Source of the DNA: Flabesymbios commensalis
Taxonomy: Eukaryota; Annelida; Polychaeta; Terebellida; Flabelligeridae
DNA length: 64,000 nt
Direction of reading: 5' to 3'
NCBI GenBank assembly: GCA_964017125.1
Contig: OZ024902.1
Location: forward strand, 105,010,560-105,074,559
Shown: positions 48,201 through 53,952 of the stretch, in pieces
How the letters are laid out: every line of letters begins with the position of its first letter
Numbering within the stretch: position 1 is the first letter of the stretch
Notes under the pieces: generated by a model
The model's input: the letters and a program-made list of their open reading frames with translations, nothing else
Told to the model about the DNA's origin: nothing
Databases searched by the model: none
Program-made: the position numbers and the translations under genes

Positions 48201-50887
48201 ATATAATGACTTTTTAATCACTTGGATATTGTGTTGGGGGTCAAAAGGTTGACCATTTGAAGATGAAATTGTTAATACGATTGCCAGCTGCAAATGATAG
48301 ACTTAGTCATTCGTCAACAAGAAGCTGAATAATTATTTGCAAGGAATCTAATCCTGAGATTTGATAAAAGATAAACTACATATTCACATTACACAGTGGG
48401 AACATGCATTAGTATAGCATGATTTGGGCAACACTATTATGATCTGTAAGGCTCTATAATCAACAAGACCATCCTAATGCCTTGCCATGCATGCATGATA
48501 GAAAGTCTTCAGGGTGCATCCTTCCCTAAACTCTCACATTCTGTTATACAGTAATGGTCTACCTATCTAGCACATTTTGACATGTTTATTACATATATCA
48601 GGGTTAGAAATTAAGTTTGTGGGGCACTGGCCCAGCGGACCACCAGCCCCCAAAATCTGGTGGCCCTCTTCCATTTCTGGTCATTTCCTGTCAGATTTTT
48701 AAAAATTGTACCTGAATACACAACACTTTTACATAATTTTTGGCCGGGAAATATTAGTGGCCTGCCACTCCACTGCTACCCACTATTCTGAACAGAGAAA
48801 TAAATTATTTAAGATCTTCTAAACAATTTTGGTCTGGAAAATTTCAGTGGCTTGTCGGACCACTGCTACCCAGTGTTCTGGTGGTCCTGTGGAAAATTTG
48901 GTGGCCTCGGGCCACCGGACCACCACTAATTTCGAACCCTGTATATATAAGTCAATGATGGTTGCAAGTCGTCCTTTTTTTAATTTGATCAAGTTGACAT
49001 TTTCAAGGCATATTCCTCCCTGAAACCACACATTTTGTTTTATAGCAATGGTCTAGCTATCTGGCACAGTTTTTCCGATTTACTGGATATTAAAGACAAT
49101 AACAGTCTAAGTCTGCTATTTAGCATTTGATCAAGTTGACATTTTTCAGGGCATATCCGTCCCTAAAACTGCACATTATGTTTTATAGTAGTGTCAGGGT
49201 TTCCGCCAGGAATGTTTGAGGGGGGGGTTTAAAAGGGATGGGGGGTGTGGGGGTCCAAAAGGGGTGGAGGGTGTGGGGGTCCTCCCCTAGAAGAAAAAAA
49301 AAAAGGGGTTTCAAATTGTAATGCCTAAAATGGCCTATCTGAACTGAAGTTACAGCAAAATATAGAAAACATTTTCATTTTCTTTGCGATCATTGGGGGG
49401 ATATCCCCCCCTTAGGTTCTGAGTGGGGTGATCCAAACCCTCCCGGACCCACCCCCCCCTGGCGGTAACCCTGAATGGTCTAGCTATCTGGGACGGTTTG
49501 CCACATATCAGCCATATTAAATTTCATTGTAGCCGACGGATAGTCTGCAACTATGAAATTGATAGAGTTGAAATTTTTCAGGGCATATCCCGACCTGAAG
49601 CCGCACGTTTTGTTTTATAGTAATGGTGTAGGTCTGGTTTGTCAGATATCAGGCATATTAAAGTTAATTAAATTATGGCCAATGGTCGGTCATTTAAGAA
49701 GGTCAAAGGTTATAAACTCTAAAAGGCACATCTACACACCCTGAGGGATGTGTGTCCAATATGACAAAAATCCCAGGCACCAAGGGTTTCCCAGATCTGC
49801 TGCGGAAACGCAATAACCCCTGCTCCAACTTCGTCAGGCGGGGGATAAAAAGCCATTAAACTGCTCAGACTGTCCTGGTTTCTGATGGACAATCAGGCTA
49901 AAGACTTTTATTTATCGCTCTGCAGAGGATGAGAAATTCATTTGAAATGTTGTGCATTGCAATGTTTCATCTAAGATCCAGAAGGGGCATGGCACACCTA
50001 TCATTTACAGGGGCACCTTATCATGCATGCCAGGCACCCAGTTAGGCGTATCCAACACACACCCTCTCCAATTAAGGGTAGAAACAGAATCAGTTAAGGC
50101 CAGTCAGTATAACTTATGACTGGTCCGTCTGGCCAGCTCATATTTTCACAATGGATCTCAGAAAAAAATGTACTTCTGTTATTTTGTGGTTTGGAAGTTT
50201 GTGCCATGCTGTATTTCTCCTTTCCCAGTGGTATCGTGAATTGATAATTCAATAAAATGTTAAGCTGGTTCAGTCTACATTTTCCAGGAAGAGGTGAGCT
50301 CATTCTTTTCCATGAGGGTGAAATTTTTTTCGGTGGGTGGTTGTTGGGGAACGTGATCACAGACAACACATTCATTGATATTTCCAAACGTAGTCATGAC
50401 AGCCAGGGTCCTATGTTGAATCCAAATGTTATTTTTCTCCACCGTGTGATGTTTAAAAGACTATTATTTATTATAATATGAAAATATATTCCTATTAAAA
50501 CCCTGGTAAAGCTAACAAATGGGCCAAGCCTAAGTAACGTGGACTTGAAGTTTTTCGTTGTCATATGCAGTTATAATGATGATCGCTTTCCGTACCAGCC
50601 GTGATTTATCCAGACGATGCATGCGAGTTCCATTTGTTGGCTTAGGTCAACAACCCCTTGCAAGAGGCAGGGATTGGTATCGTAGGGTAGATCGCAACAT
50701 CTGAACGATGTGTAAGCACAACTCAGCAATACGTGGTGGCAGGGTCATACCTCATGTCGATGCAAGGTGTGATTATAAACAAACACAAAATAAAACACAA
50801 ACCTTGTCTTCTCTCCTCCACCACTGGTGTGAGAGTCTTTTGCAAATAGCCTGCCAAGGTCTGTAGGTTGCCATCGTTTACCTCCAT
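9171..50887 (-). CDS. CSE1L: Exportin-2 (CSE1L/CAS), complete, 26 coding exons
   Basis: Importin-beta family export receptor that, with RanGTP, carries importin-alpha from nucleus to cytoplasm (family knowledge). The conceptual protein is 962 residues against 971 in human, with near-continuous similarity to the human sequence as I remember it. It has an importin-beta N-terminal region (about residues 29-102), the Cse1 HEAT-repeat body with [13 protein letters not shown] and YRHEFKS, and the CAS/CSE1 C-terminal half with [15 protein letters not shown] and MALFPHLL. Exons, 5' to 3': 50887-50803, 48122-47977, 47475-47374, 33914-33769, 31577-31487, 29434-29327, 28206-28114, 27338-27171, 26872-26743, 26210-26145, 25907-25798, 25529-25437, 24152-24068, 22834-22773, 21630-21497, 19326-19235, 18903-18806, 18477-18327, 17471-17272, 17182-17085, 16678-16593, 15708-15627, 15055-14909, 12323-12226, 12014-11887, 9260-9171. 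Every intron is GT-AG and the summed length, 2889, divides by three. No internal stop or missing block was found. The exons of 62 and 66 nt are the easiest to miss. Confidence 0.96.
9643..11842 (+). mobile_element. Tandem-core element with 3' hairpin, in CSE1L intron 25
   Basis: Left end AAACAAGAGGCCAAAGGCC. The right end is a hairpin of AAGTCTCCACC and GGTGGAGACTT at about 11799-11829. The interior carries four diverged units of roughly 110-160 bp, at about 10811, 11093, 11230 and 11552, each with an (A)ATCACACCAAAA start and a GGAACAAATC-like centre. No transposase is present. The layout recalls Helentron-associated interspersed elements, but that is inference. Confidence 0.6.
10811..11662. 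repeat. Four diverged tandem units inside the intron 25 element
   Basis: Units share GTTCAAGCTCT, ACATGGAACA and TTGGCAGCCATC-type phrases. The third and fourth lie about 320 bases apart, so spacing is irregular. Confidence 0.8.
11887..12014 (-). CDS. CSE1L: CSE1L exon 25 (residues 891-933)
   Basis: Encodes [16 protein letters not shown] and then [13 protein letters not shown]. It lacks a few residues present in the human protein at this point. Phase 1 in, phase 0 out. Confidence 0.95.
12226..12323 (-). CDS. CSE1L: CSE1L exon 24 (residues 858-890)
   Basis: Encodes [15 protein letters not shown] and then [14 protein letters not shown], the acidic C-terminal segment. Phase 2 in, phase 1 out. 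Confidence 0.95.
13056..14172. mobile_element. TA-flanked inverted-repeat element, 1117 bp
   Basis: The left end CCGTATATCCCCG is matched at the right (reverse complement) by CTGTATATCCCCG; 21 of 27 terminal bases pair. TA lies directly outside both ends. The host repeat reads through the site in an uninterrupted copy near 14440-14475 (TATATATACCAGGTTTC), giving an empty-site comparison. No transposase is seen. A palindromic family element sits inside at 13999. TA targets suggest Tc1/mariner/pogo-type mobilisation (inference). Confidence 0.85.
13999..14152. repeat. Palindromic family element, expanded
   Basis: Starts CCCAGCAAACACGACACGTT and contains two core-like blocks, suggesting a partial duplication within the palindrome. 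The right terminal block is missing. Confidence 0.75.
14909..15055 (-). CDS. CSE1L: CSE1L exon 23 (residues 809-857)
   Basis: Encodes [34 protein letters not shown] and the split tryptophan of PLW. Phase 2 at both ends. Confidence 0.95.
15627..15708 (-). CDS. CSE1L: CSE1L exon 22 (residues 782-808)
   Basis: Encodes [17 protein letters not shown] and then ETIDSIQP. Phase 1 in, phase 2 out; donor GTAAGT. Confidence 0.93.
16593..16678 (-). CDS. CSE1L: CSE1L exon 21 (residues 753-781)
   Basis: Encodes [19 protein letters not shown], nearly identical to human. Phase 2 in, phase 1 out; donor GTATGT. Confidence 0.95.
17085..17182 (-). CDS. CSE1L: CSE1L exon 20 (residues 721-752)
   Basis: Encodes [20 protein letters not shown] and then [13 protein letters not shown]. 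The intron before it is only 89 bases, the shortest in the gene. Confidence 0.95.
17272..17471 (-). CDS. CSE1L: CSE1L exon 19 (residues 654-720)
   Basis: The longest coding exon: [49 protein letters not shown]. Phase 1 in, phase 0 out. Confidence 0.96.
17500..18240 (+). repeat. Dispersed repeat related to 20258-20611, CSE1L intron 18
   Basis: Shares GTCCATCAATATAA, a GTGACCTGGTGACCTTGAAATT-like phrase and AAGGCGTTATGAAGTTATCGC with the later copy. A stretch rich in TTTTAATGACT occupies the middle (17690-18030). Ends at GGCGGATTAAAAAAG. Confidence 0.7.
18327..18477 (-). CDS. CSE1L: CSE1L exon 18 (residues 604-653)
   Basis: Encodes [20 protein letters not shown], a hallmark block, and then [18 protein letters not shown]. 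Leaves after one base of a codon. Confidence 0.96.
18806..18903 (-). CDS. CSE1L: CSE1L exon 17 (residues 571-603)
   Basis: Encodes [18 protein letters not shown] and then [11 protein letters not shown]. Phase 1 in, phase 0 out; consensus donor GTAAGT. Confidence 0.95.
19235..19326 (-). CDS. CSE1L: CSE1L exon 16 (residues 540-570)
   Basis: Encodes [19 protein letters not shown] and then ENEYVMK. The first few residues are diverged, so the acceptor could be a few codons further upstream. Phase 2 in, phase 1 out. Confidence 0.87.
19460..19701. mobile_element. piggyBac-like MITE, copy 1 (242 bp)
   Basis: TTAA flanks both ends (19456-19459 and 19702-19705) and the termini are CCCTTACA and TGTAAGGG. 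The right third is itself a hairpin, with ACTTTAGTC-type arms around GACGTC. A TTAA target and CCC ends are typical of the piggyBac superfamily. Lies in CSE1L intron 15. Confidence 0.85.
19910..20240. repeat. Intronic duplication, left copy
   Basis: About 330 bp starting TTTTGTAGAGCATCAG, repeated at 20622-20955. Both contain CTTATTAGATATT and AAAACAGCATCATCTGCTCT. Not exon-like: no CSE1L peptide is encoded in either strand. Confidence 0.85.
20258..20611 (+). repeat. Dispersed repeat with 3' hairpin
   Basis: Relative of 17500-18240. The right end folds as CCTCACAGCC TTAAT GGCTGAGG followed by GGTAAAAA, the same terminal style as the tandem-core elements. Confidence 0.7.
20622..20955. repeat. 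Intronic duplication, right copy
   Basis: Partner of 19910-20240. The two copies flank a dispersed element (20258-20611), as if that element lies between the halves of a local duplication. Confidence 0.85.
20967..21067. repeat. Palindromic family element
   Basis: CCAGCAGACACAAGACATC at the left. The core GTCCAGCATCACAGAAGTTG is changed at its centre and the right arm is eroded (ends TGCAGGG). Confidence 0.8.
21497..21630 (-). CDS. CSE1L: CSE1L exon 15 (residues 496-539)
   Basis: Encodes [18 protein letters not shown] and then [17 protein letters not shown]. Leaves with two bases of a codon; donor GTGAGT. Confidence 0.93.
22060..22290. repeat. Dispersed CATTTTGA repeat piece
   Basis: GCCATTTTGAGCCC, CACATTACAATTTACA and a closing GCCATTTTGAAC. 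Similar phrases occur near 2780-2840 and 47750-47815. No coding potential of its own. Confidence 0.5.
22773..22834 (-). CDS. CSE1L: CSE1L exon 14 (residues 475-495)
   Basis: A 62-nt exon encoding [20 protein letters not shown], matching the conserved LKAD-IKY-M-FRNQ block. It closes the phase gap between exons 13 and 15 exactly. Confidence 0.93.
24068..24152 (-). CDS. CSE1L: CSE1L exon 13 (residues 447-474)
   Basis: Encodes [16 protein letters not shown] and then IAPDLQTEN, one of the more diverged stretches. The donor GTTGGTA four bases upstream of a second candidate GT was chosen because it keeps phase with exon 14. Confidence 0.87.
25127..25340 (+). repeat. AACAAGAGC-started repeat fragment
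   Basis: Starts AACAAGAGCACACTCGACAA, resembling the AACAAGAGGCC left end seen at 9643, 29843 and 30282, and contains CGGCCATTTTGA. No right-end hairpin found. CSE1L intron 12. Confidence 0.5.
25437..25529 (-). CDS. CSE1L: CSE1L exon 12 (residues 416-446)
   Basis: Encodes [19 protein letters not shown] and then ASKAQTQK-like residues (AAKAQTQK). Phase 0 at both ends. Confidence 0.94.
25798..25907 (-). CDS. CSE1L: CSE1L exon 11 (residues 379-415)
   Basis: Encodes [14 protein letters not shown] followed by [17 protein letters not shown]. Phase 1 in, phase 0 out. Confidence 0.95.
26145..26210 (-). CDS. CSE1L: CSE1L exon 10 (residues 357-378)
   Basis: A 66-nt exon encoding [18 protein letters not shown], the acidic insert of the Cse1 family. 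Phase 1 in, phase 1 out. Confidence 0.94.
26275..26348. repeat. 74-bp near-perfect palindrome
   Basis: Two 37-base arms with no spacer and one mismatch, centred on CTTTGCAAAG and ending GTCCCC / GGGGAC. Lies in the 532-base CSE1L intron 9. A pre-mRNA would form a very stable stem. A decayed relative occurs at 8947-8990. Confidence 0.97.
26743..26872 (-). CDS. CSE1L: CSE1L exon 9 (residues 314-356)
   Basis: Encodes [16 protein letters not shown] and then VIVPNMEFR. Leaves after one base of a codon. Confidence 0.95.
27171..27338 (-). CDS. CSE1L: CSE1L exon 8 (residues 258-313)
   Basis: The best conserved exon: [17 protein letters not shown] followed by FVTAVWNLL, almost residue for residue as in human. 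Phase 0 at both ends. Confidence 0.97.
28114..28206 (-). CDS. CSE1L: CSE1L exon 7 (residues 227-257)
   Basis: Encodes [10 protein letters not shown] and then SDNKLLKTD. Phase 0 at both ends. The donor, GTTGGTA, is weak. Confidence 0.92.
28762..29004. mobile_element. piggyBac-like MITE, copy 2 (243 bp)
   Basis: Same orientation and order as copy 1, sharing GGAGACCAAAGGGTTTTTT and the GACGTC-centred hairpin. TTAA at 28758-28761 and 29005-29008, with one extra base at the right. Lies in CSE1L intron 6. Confidence 0.85.
29327..29434 (-). CDS. CSE1L: CSE1L exon 6 (residues 191-226)
   Basis: Encodes [16 protein letters not shown] and then FYSLNFQ, conserved in the family. Phase 0 at both ends; donor GTGAGT. 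Confidence 0.94.
29843..30029 (+). repeat. 187-bp direct repeat, copy 1
   Basis: Starts AAAACAAGAGGCCTGAAG and contains CACCTGCACATTTCCAGATG. Nearly identical to 30282-30468. Confidence 0.93.
30282..31456 (+). mobile_element. Tandem-core element with 3' hairpins, CSE1L intron 5
   Basis: The 187-bp copy 2 (30282-30468) leads into at least three more diverged units marked by CATTTTGAATTT and CACCTGCACATCT (about 30505, 30690, 30820). Hairpin-type ends occur at 31000-31027 (CCCCTTCCCCTACGGGCGGG, then AGATAAAAA) and at about 31429-31456 (CCCCGCCTTT / AAAGGGCTGAGG). This suggests one element inside or beside another. Confidence 0.65.
31487..31577 (-). CDS. CSE1L: CSE1L exon 5 (residues 160-190)
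   Basis: Encodes [19 protein letters not shown] and then NPLTGLLN, parallel to the human segment. Phase 2 in, phase 0 out; donor GTAAGT. Confidence 0.94.
32398..32615. mobile_element. CAGGG-ended MITE, copy 1 (hAT-like)
   Basis: Left CAGGGTTTCCGCCAGG, right (reverse complement) AAGGGTTTCTGCCAGGAATG. It is an inverted relative of 49195-49473. Lies in CSE1L intron 4. No clear target duplication. Confidence 0.75.
32956..33065. repeat. Palindromic family element with co-varying ends
   Basis: CCCAGCTAACACGAGAC at the left pairs with TCCCGTGTTAGCTGG at the right: both arms carry CTAACAC instead of the usual CAAACAC. Confidence 0.92.
33769..33914 (-). CDS. CSE1L: CSE1L exon 4 (residues 112-159)
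   Basis: Contains [13 protein letters not shown], a signature of importin-beta-like receptors, followed by [14 protein letters not shown]. Leaves with two bases of a split arginine codon. Confidence 0.95.
34536..34648. repeat. Palindromic family element with private arm sequence
   Basis: The arms contain CCTTGGTTGGT and ACCAACCAAGG, a pairing block not seen in other copies, around GGGCCAGGGTCGCAGAC. Confidence 0.92.
34914..34968. repeat. Palindromic family half-element
   Basis: CCCAGCAAACCCGAGACGTTG through ATGTTGGGCCAGTATC, then unrelated sequence; only the left arm is present. Confidence 0.8.
35031..35273. repeat. 81-bp tandem repeat, three copies
   Basis: Units begin TGCTGCAGACAGC at 35031, 35112 and 35193. 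Because 81 is a multiple of three, long frames stay open across the units, which explains the overlapping frames here. About 150 bases further right lies a hairpin, CCTCTGTG TACAGAGG then GGAGACATAAA (35424-35452), in the style of the tandem-core elements. Confidence 0.93.
35622..35747. repeat. Short inverted-repeat element
   Basis: 14-base arms GAGGCAGGAGACAG and CTGTCTCCTGCCTC, 126 bp overall. No internal coding sequence; MITE-like. Confidence 0.75.
36121..36819 (+). pseudogene. LINE ORF1 (L1-type RNA-binding protein), broken
   Basis: From an ATG at 36121 the frame reads [18 protein letters not shown], meets one in-frame TAA at 36199, then continues 200 codons. A coiled coil of about 60 residues ([36 protein letters not shown]) precedes an RRM-like region with [14 protein letters not shown] and PRPIIVKFL. 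This is the L1 ORF1p plan; the protein would coat LINE RNA. After NDV the frame shifts, so the C-terminus is lost. Confidence 0.8.
37195..37623 (+). other. Unrecognised 142-codon open frame between LINE ORFs
   Basis: Hydrophobic and cysteine-rich, starting [16 protein letters not shown]. It has no known LINE domain and lies where an inter-ORF spacer is expected, so it is probably chance. I do not call it a gene. Confidence 0.25.
39495..40895. mobile_element. TA-flanked inverted-repeat element inside the LINE, 1401 bp
   Basis: The left end reads CCGTATATCGCGGCGTATAG; the right end (reverse complement) reads GGTATTTTGCGGGGTATAG. Twenty of 23 aligned bases pair. TA flanks both sides (39493-39494, 40896-40897), and LINE protein similarity resumes after it. 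It contains a 42-bp tandem duplication at 39893-39976. No transposase seen. Same terminal style as 13056-14172. Confidence 0.82.
39893..39976. repeat. 42-bp tandem duplication
   Basis: Two nearly exact units beginning GATTGCGTGACCACTG. A looser relative of the CCATTCACCAGATG part lies near 40460. Confidence 0.92.
43085..43410. repeat. Cluster of palindromic family fragments
   Basis: At least three core blocks: near 43165 (GGGCCAGTTTCGTAGATGC), 43235 (ATGTTGGGCCAGCG) and 43365 (AGGCCAGCGTCGCAGACGG). Ends are degraded or missing. Confidence 0.75.
44244..44337. repeat. Palindromic family element
   Basis: Arms CACCCAATGCTGTTT and AAACAGCATTGGGTG pair exactly around a CAGTCTTCGACGCTG centre; ends partly eroded. 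Confidence 0.85.
44413..44487. repeat. Palindromic family element, diverged
   Basis: CATTGGCCCAATGCTGATG, core GGGCCGCTATCTGGGACGC, then GGGCCAACATTATTCC. The terminal blocks are largely gone. A half-copy starting CCCAGCAAACACAATAAATT follows at 44792-44860. Confidence 0.7.
46260..46350. repeat. Palindromic family element, diverged
   Basis: TTTTAATGTTAGGCCGGCG at the left and GGTGGGCCAACATTGG at the right around CGTCGTGGACG. Confidence 0.75.
46640..46801 (+). mobile_element. Possible LINE 3' end
   Basis: Sequence with GGGTGGCCC...AACGAGGGCCTCC followed by an AT-rich stretch ending AAAATAAATGAATCCTGAAT, the style of many LINE 3' UTRs. No coding part could be connected to it; the GC-richer 45.9-46.5 kb stretch before it shows no recognisable peptide. 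Confidence 0.35.
47374..47475 (-). CDS. CSE1L: CSE1L exon 3 (residues 78-111)
   Basis: Encodes [18 protein letters not shown], completing the conserved RNWR-V-VED stretch begun in exon 2. Phase 0 at both ends. The next exon lies 13.5 kb away. Confidence 0.93.
47977..48122 (-). CDS. CSE1L: CSE1L exon 2 (residues 29-77)
   Basis: Start of the importin-beta N-terminal domain, with [17 protein letters not shown] and [11 protein letters not shown]. It enters after one base of a codon and leaves in phase 0 at a consensus GTGAGT donor. Confidence 0.95.
48599..48941. mobile_element. CAGGG-ended MITE, 343 bp (hAT-like)
   Basis: Left CAGGGTTAGAAATTA, right (reverse complement) CAGGGTTCGAAATTAG. The flanks, ACATATAT and TATATATA, resemble an 8-base target duplication. 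The interior is rich in CCACC/GGTGG. Confidence 0.78.
49195..49473. mobile_element. CAGGG-ended MITE, copy 2 (hAT-like), 279 bp
   Basis: Ends CAGGGTTTCCGCCAGG and (reverse complement) CAGGGTTACCGCCAGG. Neighbouring units of the tandem array show the sequence without the insertion at this place. Contains G-rich and C-rich blocks capable of pairing. Confidence 0.8.
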
Positions 50888-50950
50888 TTTTTTGGTCGCA
50901 AAATGGAGAACTAACTAAATTAGTCAGTATCTTCGCTTCTCACTTATGAT
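50803..50950 (-). CDS. CSE1L: CSE1L exon with start codon and part of the 5' UTR
   Basis: Coding part is 50887-50803, residues 1-28 plus one base. It reads [19 protein letters not shown], matching the conserved N-terminus of the family. A pyrimidine-rich tract ending in CAG at 50953-50951 looks like an acceptor, so bases 50950-50888 would be 5' UTR spliced to an upstream non-coding exon. The donor is GTTTGTG. Confidence 0.88.
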
Positions 50951-51009
50951 CTGAAATAAAATATTCATGATTAATATGTTGAAATGATGATAAATAACAT
51001 GTAAAGTTA

Positions 51010-51058
51010 TAATATAGGCATATTATTACTTATTATAAGTAATAATATGCCTATATTA
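51010..51058. repeat. 49-bp perfect palindrome upstream of CSE1L
   Basis: 23-base arms, TAATATAGGCATATT... and its exact reverse complement, around a 3-base spacer. It lies 60 bases 5' of the acceptor before the start-codon exon. Confidence 0.96.
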
Positions 51059-52988
51059 CAGAAAAGCTTCCAAATTGACAATTTCCTGGACTGGATTTTT
51101 TTTAGATTTGCCTAAAATTTGATCAAAAGCCTGAAAAAATGAACAAAAAGCTTTTTCATTTTATTTATAATCCTGCCCTTTTGCCAGAATGTCAGTAAAA
51201 CAAATTATCAAATATGTTTGTCCTGAAAATTCTCAAGCTCTAGATTCCAGGAAAAACATAGACAGTCTGACCAGCTTTTCTTGAGATAACACATTCACAA
51301 GGGTTGGAAAAAAATGGCTATACTTTTCTTTAAAATCACTGAAGTATTGTGACACCCGAGGTCAGACACCACTAAAAACTAAATCTCTGGATAATATTCA
51401 TCTGTGTAGTTTTCTTCATCTGCTTCAAAAAGTTCAAATATCCGGGTGATTTTTTGGATTATGTATCCCTTCTTAAAATTGCAACATTGACGTCACAACT
51501 TTTAGACATTTCTATAATTTAGCTCAGATTCCGATCTAGCACAGGATTTTTCTTGCTCAGTAAAAACAAGCATGTCAGAAGTTACAAAAAAGGGTCAGCA
51601 TAATTTTATAGGACAAATTAAAAAAAATTGTGATGTACCTCCCTAAAGTCCGATGGTGGAAGCTGGTCCAAAATGAAAGCTTGCTTTTTAGTATCTACTC
51701 AGTCAATTCTCAAGCGATTTTCATGAAATTTTGCAGACCCTATTTTCTAGTCATTTGGCATCTATCCTGAAAATTTATTTAAAACATATTGTATAGTTTA
51801 AAAGTTAGGACCATTTGACATGTAGTAAATGTCTATTTATGATGCTCCTCTATAAACCCATTAAGTTTATTCCAATTTATTGGGTCGGTCTGAATAGTGA
51901 AGGAGACCTATAAAGCAAGAGAGGATCAATAAGAGGCGGAATGTGTGGATATGAGGCAGCAATTTATCTCCAAAGATACAAATATATTTTATAAACATCA
52001 TAATATACATATAACTGTATCGAAACCGACCAAAATTATTGAAACAGATGAGAAAATGAATGATAACAAGGGAGACAAGGGATCGCCGGGGCCAGCCGCC
52101 ATATTGTTGTCAGATTGCCCGGTCGGCCAACAGTGGGCCATTTAGTAAATAGAACGGGCTGTCGAATGTCAAAGGCACAGTACTGAAGAGCATTAAACAG
52201 TCAGGAAAGTGTTGATATCAGCGTGCTATATTATTTTATTTAAGAAAAAACACAATAACATATAGGGTTTAATGTATAGAAACAAGGAATCTATATGGAA
52301 GGAAGTCCTACTCCCGATTTTACTCAATCCCGATGTGATTGACGCGAACAAAGACTTTTTTCATCCCATCCCAGTGGCTTCTGCCATTAATTGTTTTTAG
52401 GACCCATTTTAAATTTACCCCCGCCTCCCCATGCATGCCATGATCTCGCAGCACAAATATCGTTTTGTAAGAGAGTTGAGCGTGAGTTTGTTGAGAGGCC
52501 TGAGCAAATGGGTCAAAATACATGTAACTTGTCTAGGTACGGCACATTTAATAAATTTTAAAATTGTCCAATAAAATTATGCTGAGCCTTTTTTCGTAAC
52601 TGCCGACATGCTAAAAGAAATATTTGACCACATTCCACAGTTTTCACTGAGCAAGAAAAATGCTGTACTAGATCTAAATCTGAGCTAAATTATAAAAATG
52701 TCCAAAAGATGGCACCTCAATGTTGCAAATTGTTAAAGGGATACAGAATCCAAAACATCATCCAGACACTTGAACATTTTGAAGCAGCTGAAGAAAACTA
52801 CTGAGATGATGCTGCTGTTTTTAGATACATCAGGGTACCCAACGAGTGCCCCGCAACACAGTAACAGTAGCAAATATACCACATACGCACAAAGCAATCA
52901 GAAATTTGGGCATAGCCTCCAGCCTCCAGTCGAGGGGGTCATGGAAGAATAAAAATTTTGATGAATTCTCATTCTTATAGCTATGAAA
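51059..52988. other. Upstream of CSE1L; first exon and promoter not placed
   Basis: Mostly AT-rich. A short CpG-containing patch at about 52070-52145 (GATCGCCGGGGCCAGCCGCC) stands out and could mark a promoter or first exon, but I see no clear donor for a minus-strand exon there. The 67-codon minus frame at 52320-52523 is unrecognised. Confidence 0.35.
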
Positions 52989-53952
52989 CAGGGTTCCCCA
53001 CAGAAAAAAAATCATCTGGTCGCTCTCCCATCTGGTCGCTCGCTGTTTTGCAAATAATTGTTGAAACTTGGTATGATAATGCAATACAAAAAAATAAAAT
53101 ACAATACAATAGTTTTAACAGCAAGCTTTACCATAGCGTTCACTGGGAAAGATCAAAGGATGTGGGGAGGCATTGCCAAAACTATGCTTAATACAATATC
53201 TCGGCATATCGATCTAGTTGCATTAACACTAAGATATGTTAGACCAGAGCTCTGTGTTATCAGGTGGGGATAACCATGTAGGCCTGCACAGCGAGGAGCT
53301 AAGATGTTCATTACCAAAACCATGTGTAAGGCAGGGATAGGGGGCCTAATCCAGTAAACATGACCACTATCGGCTTAATACAATTGTTGGTCCAATGTCC
53401 AACGCTGGCCAACAATAAATGAACATTGTTTCAGGGTCTGTGTATCTTGTGCACAATGGATGTGGGGGGCCACAGTTAATTGAGGGTTGTTTGAATGCTG
53501 GGCCACGTGCGTGGAGTGGTCACCAGACTGGCGTGTATGTGTATAGCTGTGTACTGTAGGCATACTCACTGTGTACATTTCGCCTCTAAGAGCACGTACA
53601 CTGTTTATCGCAAGTATAGTTGTATCATGGAGATAGTACTACTTTGACTTTGACTTCATACTCCAGCAGCACCTCCTATGTGGTATCTACTACCTCCATG
53701 GTTGTATGCATACACCCCATCTCCTCAGTGCCTGCTGCCAGCTGACGTAACAAGTGACGGCAATAAGGGGGGAGGTGCGCTCTCTCCCGTTTAGATGGGG
53801 GCTAACCGCTAAACCAACACAGGTGACAGGTGGCTCGAATATTGGCAAATCCACCAGCCTGATGGCAGGCGGATGACACCTATTACAGTGCTGGTCGGTA
53901 TAAAATTTATCCGGTCAGGCAACCGGCAGAACCGGTACTATGGGGAACCCTG
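52989..53952. mobile_element. hAT-like non-autonomous element, 964 bp, with target duplication
   Basis: Ends CAGGGTTCCCCACAG and (reverse complement) CAGGGTTCCCCATAG. TATGAAA directly abuts both ends (52982-52988 and 53953-53959), a 7- to 8-base duplication typical of hAT insertions. No transposase frame. A palindromic family fragment lies near 53352-53420. Confidence 0.88.

Larger units (their letters stand above)
48490..49850 (+). mobile_element. Tandem-core element with 3' hairpin, split by two CAGGG MITEs, CSE1L intron 1
   Basis: Units share TTGATCAAGTTGACATTTT, CCCTGAAACC and TATAG(T/C)AATGGTCTAGCTATC at about 48505, 48983, 49129 and 49556. The right end, at about 49815-49850, has CCCCTGCTCC / CAGGCGGGGG followed by ATAAAAAG. 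Insertions at 48599-48941 and 49195-49473 interrupt the units. Confidence 0.7.

Noticed and set aside
51945-52145. Frame with a collagen-like GDKGSPGPAA
   Set aside because: Only one short collagen-like stretch, followed at once by a stop; no repeat of Gly-X-Y and no splice-supported continuation.
52320-52523. 67-codon minus frame upstream of CSE1L, considered as a first exon
   Set aside because: No homology recognised, and it ends in a stop without a plausible donor joining the 50950 acceptor.
53790-53835. tRNA-like or SINE-like A box (GGTTTAGCGGTTAG on the minus strand)
   Set aside because: No matching B box downstream and no cloverleaf could be drawn.
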